DNA from: a virus
IMG/VR virus record: IMGVR_UViG_3300014848_000022
Span: 1 to 55,444 of that record
Direction: 5' to 3' (one strand)
DNA length: 55,444 bases
Below the pieces are notes generated by a model. The model was not told where the DNA came from. It saw nothing but the letters and a program-made list of their open reading frames with translations, and did no database searches. Shown piece by piece: positions 49,447-55,444 of this stretch. The position numbers and the translations under genes were made by a program. Numbering within the stretch: the first letter of the stretch is position 1; every line of letters starts with the position of its first letter.

Positions 49447-49725
49447 ATGACCACCGCCACCCTACTGCGCCTGACCGATCCGGCTGCTGCCGAGGCGACC
49501 ATGGCCGTCATCGTCAACCGCCACCTTGAGATGAAGCGCACCATCACCGCAGACGACACGCTCGCTGACTTGGGCATCATCTGCGAGGCGCACCTGATCA
49601 GCATCCAGTGCGACGTGGAGGAGCAGTTGGTCGGCGATGAGCTGCCCCATGGCGCCGTGCGCGCCGACATGACGCTGGCTGATCTGGTGGCGCTGGTCGA
49701 GAGCACGCTGGGGAGGGCGGCATGA
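49447..49725 (+). CDS. Acyl-carrier-like protein lacking the phosphopantetheine Ser
   Basis: A 92-residue protein with CGGAG before ATG. It aligns well in pattern to acyl carrier proteins: AVIVNRHLEMKRTITADDTL / ADLGIIC, then ISIQCDVEEQL and MTLADLVALVEST. In ACP the site is D-S-L after DLGA; here the same place reads I-C-E, so the acyl-attaching Ser is replaced by Cys. It could be a non-acylated scaffold. It overlaps the C5 methyltransferase by 4 bases. Confidence 0.55.
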   Translation: MTTATLLRLTDPAAAEATMAVIVNRHLEMKRTITADDTLADLGIICEAHLISIQCDVEEQLVGDELPHGAVRADMTLADLVALVESTLGRAA

Positions 49726-50900
49726 CTATGACTTATGGCAGCATCTGCTCGGGCATTGAGGCGGCCAGCGTGGCTTGGCACGCGCTCGGATGGCGCCCGG
49801 CCTTCTTTTCCGAGATTGAGGCCTTTCCCTGCGCCGTTCTGGCGCACCGCTTCCCCGCCGTGCCCTGCCATGGCGACTTCACCACCATCGGGGCCGATCA
49901 ATATGGACCAATTGACCTTCTTGTCGGAGGAACCCCCTGCCAGTCGTTCAGCATCGCAGGCCTTAGAGGCGGACTGGACGACAGCCGTGGCAACCTCGCG
50001 CTTGAATTTCTGCGCCTTGCTGATCGCAAGCGCCCCCGATGGCTGGTCTGGGAGAACGTCCCCGGCGTCCTGTCGTCGAACGGAGGACGGGACTTTGGTT
50101 CCATCCTCGGGGGCATGGTCGAACTCGGGTATGGCGTCGCCTACCGAGTCCTGGACGCTCAGCACTTTGGAGTTCCACAGCGGCGCCGTCGCGTCTTCGT
50201 TGTCGGATATCTTGGAGACTGGCGCCGTGCCGCAGCAGTTCTTTTTGAGCGCCACAGCCTGTCGGGGCATTCTGCGCCGCGCCGCCAAGCGCGGTCGGCA
50301 GTTGCCGCCCTCACTGCAAACGGCGTTGGAACATGCGGCGTAGATGACAATCAAGGACAGGCCGGGCACCTGATCCCCGATATCGTAGGCCAAGCAATGA
50401 GCGCAAAGTGGGCCAAGGGCACGGCAGGGCCGGCAGGGGACGAGCACCACAATCTGATACCGGTAGCGTTCCCTGCTGAAATGTCCGGCACGCAATGCGC
50501 CTCTGCCGTAGATCGATCTCCCGCGCTGTCTGTCACGCACACGATGGCTGTGGCCTACCCGCTCCAAGAAGTCGGCAAGCGTACTGGCGTGAGCACTGAT
50601 GACCATCGCGCAGGTATCGGAATCGGCGGTGAGGCTGATCCCATGTTTACGCTGCAAGCCGGTGCACAGCATGGTGTTGGTACTGCCCATGCCGTCCGCC
50701 GCCTGACGCCCACGGAATGCGAGCGCTTGCAAGGCTTCCCCGATGGCTGGACCGACGTTCCCCATCGAGGAAAGCCTGCCGCCGACGGCCCACGCTACAA
50801 GGCGCTGGGTAACAGCATGGCCGTGCCCTGTATGCTTTGGCTGGGCCAGCGCATCCAACAGGTCGAAAATCTTGCCAGGGAGACGGCCTATGCCGCGTAG
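49722..50900 (+). CDS. C5-cytosine DNA methyltransferase
   Basis: A 392-residue enzyme with classical motifs: SAM motif I YGSICSGIEAAS (5-16), catalytic TPCQSFS (Cys73), WENVP (Glu111), QRRRRVFVVGY (153-163) and C-terminal RLTPTECERLQGFPDGW and KALGNSMAV. The target-recognition region (about 185-310) is long. It modifies phage DNA, probably to resist host restriction, and is followed by an HNH gene with a 11-base overlap. Confidence 0.93.
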   Translation: MTMTYGSICSGIEAASVAWHALGWRPAFFSEIEAFPCAVLAHRFPAVPCHGDFTTIGADQYGPIDLLVGGTPCQSFSIAGLRGGLDDSRGNLALEFLRLADRKRPRWLVWENVPGVLSSNGGRDFGSILGGMVELGYGVAYRVLDAQHFGVPQRRRRVFVVGYLGDWRRAAAVLFERHSLSGHSAPRRQARSAVAALTANGVGTCGVDDNQGQAGHLIPDIVGQAMSAKWAKGTAGPAGDEHHNLIPVAFPAEMSGTQCASAVDRSPALSVTHTMAVAYPLQEVGKRTGVSTDDHRAGIGIGGEADPMFTLQAGAQHGVGTAHAVRRLTPTECERLQGFPDGWTDVPHRGKPAADGPRYKALGNSMAVPCMLWLGQRIQQVENLARETAYAA

Positions 50901-51384
50901 TCCCGACGAAGTGCGCAAGGCGAAACGCGAGTTCATGGCCCGCAAGCGCGCCGAAGATCCCGATGGCGCGCGCGCCTACAGCCGGAACTATCACCAGCGC
51001 AATCGAGAAAAGCAACTCGACAAGATGCGCAGCTACTACGCCCGCCGCTTTTTTTGGGGACGGGCCATGAAGTTGCGTGGTGCGGGGAAAGCTTCGACCG
51101 CAGATTTGGCGCGGCTTTGGAAGTTGCAGCGCGGTCAATGCGCCATGACCGGGCGCCGTCTCACGCGAGACACAGCCCATCTTGATCACATCGTTGCGAA
51201 GGCACGTGGGGGGACAGATGCGATCGGCAATCTTCGTTGGGTTTGCACAGAGGCCAACCTCGCCAAGCGCGAATTGAGCGACGCTGAGTTTCTGGCGCTG
51301 TGCTCTGACGTCATGGCTTGGATCGGAAACCGTATCGCGATGGTCGAGGCCATCACGGATGCGGCGCGAAAAGTCGTCGCATGA
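50890..51384 (+). CDS. HNH nuclease-like protein after the C5 methyltransferase
   Basis: A 164-residue protein beginning inside the last codons of the methyltransferase. Arg-rich N-terminus (REFMARKRAEDPDGARAYSR), then an HNH core LDHIVAKARGGTDAIGNLRWV with CAMTG before it. Could be a partner nuclease or another mobile insertion. No second zinc pair is obvious. Confidence 0.75.
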   Translation: MPRSPDEVRKAKREFMARKRAEDPDGARAYSRNYHQRNREKQLDKMRSYYARRFFWGRAMKLRGAGKASTADLARLWKLQRGQCAMTGRRLTRDTAHLDHIVAKARGGTDAIGNLRWVCTEANLAKRELSDAEFLALCSDVMAWIGNRIAMVEAITDAARKVVA

Positions 51385-51515
51385 GCTTGGCCATGTGCCT
51401 GGAACGCCTGCGCAGCGAGACCTTTCCGGGCCTCGCCGACGCGATTGCGGAGCAGTGGGGGGCTTTGCTGCTCAACCCTGCCCAGCCCGATTTTTTCGAG
51501 AGGTTCGCGGCATGA
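51381..51515 (+). CDS. Small protein, unknown
   Basis: A 44-residue protein (LERLRSETFPGLADAIAEQW, then LLLNPAQPDFFERF), overlapping both neighbours by 4 bases (ATGA). Coupling supports a real gene; function unknown. Confidence 0.45.
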   Translation: MSLAMCLERLRSETFPGLADAIAEQWGALLLNPAQPDFFERFAA

Positions 51516-51763
51516 CGATCTTGGCTTTCCTTTCCTCGAAATCTCCCAGCGAGCAGGTGTGGTGGGACTTGAACAAGTCGCGTTCTTTCTTGCGCGAGCG
51601 ATTGGATTGGAGTTTTGGCATACAGAAAAAGCTCCGGTTTAAGGGGCTGTCCAATCCCGCTGCCTGCGGTTTTGCAAGGCGGCCTTGGAGGGCTCCCCGC
51701 TCGATGGCGCCTTCTGTCACGGGTTTCCTCGTGCGGGATTTCCGGAGAGGGCTGTCCGCATGA
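51512..51763 (+). CDS. Small basic protein, unknown
   Basis: An 83-residue basic protein (FLSSKSPSEQVWWDLNKSRS, then FGIQKKLRFKGLSN), 4-base overlaps at both ends. No family recognised. Confidence 0.4.
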   Translation: MTILAFLSSKSPSEQVWWDLNKSRSFLRERLDWSFGIQKKLRFKGLSNPAACGFARRPWRAPRSMAPSVTGFLVRDFRRGLSA

Positions 51764-52329
51764 CCTGGCCCTTCGGCACCCTGCGCCCACTGTCCTATGG
51801 CGCAATCATCGCGGACCCTCCCTGGTACTTCCGCAACTACAGCGCCAAGGGCGAGGTGAAAAACCCGGTGGCCCATTACGACTGCATGGGGACCGCCGAC
51901 ATTGCCGCGCTGCCGGTTCACCAGCTGGCCGGGCCGGACTGCGCGCTGTTCATGTGGGCAACCGCGCCGATGCTGCCGGATGCCATCCATCTGATGCAGG
52001 CATGGGGCTTCACGTTCAAGTCGGCCGGCGCCTGGGCGAAGCAATCGAGCACGGGCGAGCGCTGGGCATTCGGCACCGGCTATTGCTTCCGCTCGGCCGC
52101 CGAGTTCTACCTGCTCGGCACGATCGGCAAGCCCAAGGTCAGGTCGCGATCGATCAGGAACCTGATCGTTGCTCCGGTGCGCGAGCATAGCCGTAAGCCT
52201 GACGCCTTGCACGCCGACGTCGAAGCGCTTTACCATGGCCCCTATGCCGAGCTGTTCGCGCGCCAAGCGCGGTCCGGGTGGGAAGCATGGGGTAACCAGA
52301 CCGATCTTTTTCCAAAGGAAGCAGCATGA
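51760..52329 (+). CDS. MT-A70-type adenine methyltransferase
   Basis: A 189-residue protein of the MT-A70/IME4-like phage group: catalytic DPPW (19-22) in YGAIIADPPWYFRNYSA, the WATAPMLPDAIHLMQAWGFTFK segment and FYLLGTIGKPKV, then a SAM-related C-terminus. It would methylate adenine N6 in phage DNA. Its ATG overlaps the previous stop. Confidence 0.88.
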   Translation: MTWPFGTLRPLSYGAIIADPPWYFRNYSAKGEVKNPVAHYDCMGTADIAALPVHQLAGPDCALFMWATAPMLPDAIHLMQAWGFTFKSAGAWAKQSSTGERWAFGTGYCFRSAAEFYLLGTIGKPKVRSRSIRNLIVAPVREHSRKPDALHADVEALYHGPYAELFARQARSGWEAWGNQTDLFPKEAA

Positions 52330-52607
52330 CCCAGCTTCTGACTGAGGCTGAGGCCGCCCGACGCCTGCTTATCAGCCTGTCGAGCCTGCGCGAGATCCGC
52401 AGGCGCGGCGGCATCCGCTATGTTGCCGTCTCGACCCGTCGAATCGCCTATCGACCCGAGGACTGCGACGATTATGTTCAGGCACATGTGCGGATCGAGC
52501 CGTCGCGGATGAACGAGAAGCCCAAGGGGAGGCAGAAGTCTGTCAGCGGGGCGCGGCCCGAGGCCAATGTCGTGCCGTTTAGCCAGCGAAAGAGGCAAGT
52601 GCGGTGA
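52326..52607 (+). CDS. Excisionase-like (helix-turn-helix) protein
   Basis: A 93-residue protein with a MerR/AlpA-like helix-turn-helix (LTEAEAARRLLISLSSLREI, then RRRGGIRYVAV), and a basic tail. Directly before the integrase gene and overlapping it by 4 bases, it fits a recombination directionality factor. Confidence 0.75.
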   Translation: MTQLLTEAEAARRLLISLSSLREIRRRGGIRYVAVSTRRIAYRPEDCDDYVQAHVRIEPSRMNEKPKGRQKSVSGARPEANVVPFSQRKRQVR

Positions 52608-53794
52608 CCATCTACCGGCCCAAGGGCAAGCCCTTCTACCACTACGACTTCCAGATGAAGGGCATCCGTTATCACGGATCGACGCACTGCGTGTCGAAGC
52701 GCGACGCGGAGCGTTACGAGCGCGACCTGCGCACCGAGATTGCATCGGGCCGCCGGGAGAAGCCGACGATCACCCTCGACCTAGGGGCGGGGCTCTATTG
52801 GGACGACAAGGGCCAATTCGAAGCGAACGGCGCGACCACCGAATACCAACTGGGCAACTTGGTGCGGCTGATCGGGGGGACAACCTTGGCCCACGACATC
52901 GACGATTTGACCGTCAGCCGGTTCGTTGCTGTGCGCCGATCAGAGCGCAAGCGCCGCGGCGTGCGCAAGGTCCGGCGCGTGAAGAAGGGTGAGCAACCTT
53001 CGCCACCGCCGCCCCTCGTGTCGAATGCGACCGTGAACCGCGAGGTTGAGTTGCTCAAACGGCTGATCCGGTTCCTGTCCGGCCGCTATCGAATCGGCGA
53101 GATCGACTGGAAAAAGCACAAGCTGGCGGAGAAGCAGGAGCGCATTCGCGAGGCATCGCCCGAGGAGGAAGATGCCCTGTTTGCCCGCCTGCGTGCGGAA
53201 GATGCGGACCTTGCCGACCTGGTTGAGTTTTCCTTGCTCTCAGGCCAGCGCAAGAACGCGATCGTGACGCTGCTATGGTCGAAGATCGACCTCAAGCGCG
53301 GTACTGCCTCGGTCCACACCAAGGGCGACATCTGGCACACCTTCCCGCTGACCCAGCGCATGAAGGAGATCATCGCCAACCGCCCCAAGAAGGACAGTGG
53401 CGGCTTCGTGTTCAGCTATGTCTGCAAGCGGCCACGCCCTGAGAAGCCGGGTAAGCCTCAACGCCTGGCCGGTCACCGCTACCCCTACAGCAAACAGGGC
53501 TGGGACCGGACTTGGCGGCGCATGCTCAAGGAGGCAGGGATCACCGATTTCCGCTTCCACGACCTGCGCCATACCAGCGCCACGCGCCTTGTACGATCAA
53601 GCGGAAACCTCAAGGCAGCGCAGAAGCTGCTCGGCCATGCGCGCATCGAGACGACGGCCCGATATGCCCATGTGACGGGCGACGATCTGCTCGAAATTAT
53701 GGAAAATGCACACCACTCCCGACATAGTCCCGACCAAGGGCAATTGGGTGAGGTGGAAAATCTAGCGAAACCAACGCTTAGGCGGGTAAAGTGA
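52604..53794 (+). CDS. int: Tyrosine integrase
   Basis: A 396-residue recombinase with GTG start overlapping the excisionase stop (GTGA). The catalytic set is visible: Arg216 (SGQRKNAI), Lys240 (VHTKGD), His319-x-x-Arg322 (FHDLRH), His345 (LLGHARIETTARYAHV) and Tyr354. Residues 130-145 include a Pro-rich insertion. The stop is 3 bases before a truncated tRNA-Pro, the likely integration site. Confidence 0.95.
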   Translation: MTIYRPKGKPFYHYDFQMKGIRYHGSTHCVSKRDAERYERDLRTEIASGRREKPTITLDLGAGLYWDDKGQFEANGATTEYQLGNLVRLIGGTTLAHDIDDLTVSRFVAVRRSERKRRGVRKVRRVKKGEQPSPPPPLVSNATVNREVELLKRLIRFLSGRYRIGEIDWKKHKLAEKQERIREASPEEEDALFARLRAEDADLADLVEFSLLSGQRKNAIVTLLWSKIDLKRGTASVHTKGDIWHTFPLTQRMKEIIANRPKKDSGGFVFSYVCKRPRPEKPGKPQRLAGHRYPYSKQGWDRTWRRMLKEAGITDFRFHDLRHTSATRLVRSSGNLKAAQKLLGHARIETTARYAHVTGDDLLEIMENAHHSRHSPDQGQLGEVENLAKPTLRRVK

Positions 53795-53797
53795 AGG

Positions 53798-53840
<43 letters not shown>

Positions 53841-53903
53841 ACACGGCCTTGCCCTTAGGTCTGCGCAGGGAGGCGTGCAAGAACAAACTTGGCGTGAGGC
53901 GCC

Positions 53904-54719
53904 TCAGGCGGCCACGCTGAAGCGGGTGGCGTAGCGCTGCGAGATCTGTTCGACCGGCAGGACCACGCAGACATCGACCGTGTTGAATGCATGGTCGATG
54001 AAGGCGCCGTCGCCAAACAGGGCGCCGCACCGCAAATAGCCTTTGACCAGTGGCGGCAGGCGCAGCATCGCGCGGCGTTCGTCGTAGCTGCCCCGTGCGA
54101 GACGTTCGAGCGTGACCGCCTGATCGGGCCCGAGTTCCCCGCGCAGGCGGGGGCGGCGTTCGGCGGGGGCCAGGCAGGTGTGGGCCAGCAGCGAGAGAGC
54201 CTGCGCATGGGCGTCGGGGTCGGTGCCGGGAAACGAGGCGCAGCCGAACATCAGGCCGATGCCGTGGCTGGCGATGTAATCGGCAATCCCGCGCCAGAGC
54301 AGCGAGATCGTCGCGCTCGTGCGCCAGGCCGGGCGCACGCAGGAGCGGCCCAGTTCGAGCAGTTCGCCACCCGGTCGGCTGCCGGGCGCCATCAGCGGGG
54401 AAAGATCGAATTCGCCGGCGCTGTAGAAGCCTCCGGCCCGGTGTGCGACGCTTTCGCGCAGCAGGCGATAGGTGCCCACCACGCCGCCTTCGGCCAGATG
54501 GGTGCCCGGCTCGTCGGCGTCGATGACCAGCAGGTGGTCGCACAGGGCGTCATAGGGGTCGGTGTCGAGGGTGTGCAGCACGTCGTGCGCCTGAGCGCCC
54601 ATCTCGGCGAAGAAGACATCCCAGCGCAGGGCCTGGACGGCGGCCAGATCCCTGTCGTCACGCGCCAGCCGCACTGTCAGGCGGCGTTGTTCCCTTGGCA
54701 TCGTGCCTGCGTGTGTCAT
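53904..54719 (-). CDS. OlsB-like ornithine lipid N-acyltransferase (GNAT)
   Basis: A 271-residue host protein with the OlsB/hemolysin-related GNAT pattern: QALRWDVFFAEMGA near residue 30-45, DHLLVIDAD (62-70) and VGTYRLLRE; then ELLELGRSCVRPAWRTSATISLLWRGI. OlsB makes lyso-ornithine lipid from ornithine and acyl-ACP. Host housekeeping gene next to the prophage. The start at 54719 is the first ATG of the frame. Confidence 0.8.
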   Translation of the reverse strand: MTHAGTMPREQRRLTVRLARDDRDLAAVQALRWDVFFAEMGAQAHDVLHTLDTDPYDALCDHLLVIDADEPGTHLAEGGVVGTYRLLRESVAHRAGGFYSAGEFDLSPLMAPGSRPGGELLELGRSCVRPAWRTSATISLLWRGIADYIASHGIGLMFGCASFPGTDPDAHAQALSLLAHTCLAPAERRPRLRGELGPDQAVTLERLARGSYDERRAMLRLPPLVKGYLRCGALFGDGAFIDHAFNTVDVCVVLPVEQISQRYATRFSVAA

Positions 54720-54848
54720 GCGTGTGTCGCCTCCGTTCGGACGGCTCTAGCGCATCACGATGACACCGGTTTTGCACAACGATGATGGTTGCGGGTCAGT
54801 TCGCCGCCACCTGTCGCCGTGTTGTCGCATGAAGGGAGGGGGAAGGGG

Positions 54849-54924
54849 TGGTAGGCCCGGCAGGATTTGAACCCGCGACCTAGCCGTTATGAGCGGCCAG
54901 CTCTAACCGCTGAGCTACGGGCCC
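54849..54924 (-). tRNA. tRNA with CAT anticodon (Ile2 or elongator Met)
   Basis: A 76-base cloverleaf: acceptor GGGCCCG / CGGGCCT with G1-U72 pair, TA, D-arm GCTC...GAGC, anticodon arm GGCCG-CTCATAA-CGGCT, T-arm GCGGG-TTCAAAT-CCTGC, A73 and encoded CCA. The short D-loop resembles tRNA-Ile2; tRNA-Met cannot be excluded. Confidence 0.9.
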
Positions 54925-55013
54925 CCTTCGGGACAAGCCGTTAGTGGAGGGGGGCGTGCTTGGCAAGCCGGCACGAAGGCAATTCGTGGGGGATCGTTTT
55001 TGGGGGCAGGCTC

Positions 55014-55183
55014 TTAGAGCCCGACCCAAAAGTCCTTCGGGTCGGTTTGGCGGGTCTTTTGCCCCACCACGGCGTCGGCTGTTCGCCACGATGCTTCCAG
55101 CATCGCTGGGCTCGCAGCCTTCTTGTGGTGACCCAAAATCCCTCGCCAAACCTCCGCCGCCCGACTTTTGGGTCGGGCTCTTA
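55014..55183. mobile_element. MITE-like element with 19-bp inverted repeats
   Basis: AGAGCCCGACCCAAAAGTC (55016-55034) is matched exactly by its reverse complement at 55163-55181, flanking about 130 bases that also pair imperfectly end to end. GAGCCC/GGGCTC ends are each flanked by TTA (55014-55016, 55181-55183). No coding capacity, so it would move in trans. The right TTA forms the stop codon (TAA) of the neighbouring gene. Confidence 0.6.
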
Positions 55184-55444
55184 TATCTGTGCGGCCTGCA
55201 TGATCTGGGCAACCCCGGCCGGGCGTACCCCGCGCCGGGCCAGATGGGCAAAGACCGTGCGCCACCAGCCGTAAAGCTGGTCGAGCTGGTCGTCGTCGCG
55301 GACATAGGGCGTGTTGCCGGGGCGCAGCGAGGGGCTGTGAAACGAGAAGACCAGCACCGGCAGGCCATCGCCGAGCGCGAGGTCGATCCCGGCGATGGCT
55401 TCGGCTGCGCTGACCCCTTCGGGGGTGAGCGGCACGCGGTTCAT
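55181..55444 (-). CDS. C-terminal part of a polysaccharide-deacetylase-like protein
   Basis: A partial gene running off the right edge; 87 residues visible. The segment PVLVFSFHSPSLRPGNTPYV, then LDQLYGWWRTVFAHLARRGV, is typical of the end of WalW/deacetylase-type proteins. The Met at 55444 may be internal. Its TAA stop coincides with the edge of the MITE-like element. Confidence 0.55.
   Translation of the reverse strand: MNRVPLTPEGVSAAEAIAGIDLALGDGLPVLVFSFHSPSLRPGNTPYVRDDDQLDQLYGWWRTVFAHLARRGVRPAGVAQIMQAAQI

Noticed and set aside
49434-50945. 503-codon open frame opposite the C5 methyltransferase
   Set aside because: The plus strand has all methyltransferase motifs; the antisense frame has none and a non-protein-like composition.
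54880-55368. 162-codon minus-strand frame over the tRNA and MITE-like element
   Set aside because: Overlaps a full tRNA and the inverted repeats; cannot be a conserved protein gene.

Overview
The window is almost entirely one temperate tailed phage integrated in a high-GC alphaproteobacterial chromosome. A sphingomonad such as Novosphingobium is likely. This host guess is inference from the GapR-type and MmcB-type proteins, the GC-rich codon use and the OlsB-like ornithine-lipid acyltransferase in the flank. The left prophage end is outside the window. The right end lies at about 53.8 kb, where the integrase gene stops 3 bases before the 5' half of a tRNA-Pro(TGG) gene. Host DNA follows: an OlsB-like acyltransferase, a CAT-anticodon tRNA, a MITE-like inverted-repeat element and the end of a deacetylase-like gene.

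Layout. From about 31.6 kb down to 1, on the minus strand, is the late region in transcription order: small and large terminase, portal, two small proteins, protease/scaffold, major capsid protein, an HNH insertion, connectors, tail sheath, tail tube, tail-assembly chaperones made by a -1 frameshift (A AAA AAG), tape measure, a Mu/P2-like baseplate set (LysM tail protein, gpD, gp45/gpV, gp25, gpJ, wedge), fibres including one with an SGNH esterase domain, a beta-helix spike, and a lysis cassette (small membrane proteins, GH19 endolysin, holin, Rz, HNH, Rz1). The virion is therefore a contractile-tailed myovirus. From 41.5 down to 31.6 kb, also minus, is a replication operon: Cro-like repressor, small proteins, GapR, an MmcB-like nuclease, RusA, DnaB helicase, a DUF1376 replication protein, a possible sigma-like late activator and a DUF4942 methyltransferase. 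From 41.56 to 42.8 kb (plus) is the CI-like repressor with two likely lysogenic genes. From 43.26 to 53.79 kb (plus) is a recombination/modification operon: Rad52-like annealing protein, SSB, HNH proteins, RecD/Dda-like helicase, an acyl-carrier-like protein, C5 and MT-A70 methyltransferases, excisionase and integrase.

Control. The immunity region resembles lambda. Operators of form TCACA-N3-TGTGA, spaced 35 bp apart, occur beside the divergent cro/cI pair and again before the recombination operon. Two similar candidate late promoters, upstream of the small terminase gene and upstream of the tape-measure gene, are each followed within about 60 bp by an intrinsic-terminator-like hairpin. This is the pR'-tR' layout expected of Q-type antitermination. 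A hicAB toxin-antitoxin pair with repeated GTGTGTA operator cores sits on the opposite strand between the replication and late blocks. A second opposite-strand accessory island, including a DUF3761 secreted protein, separates the tape measure from the tail-completion gene.
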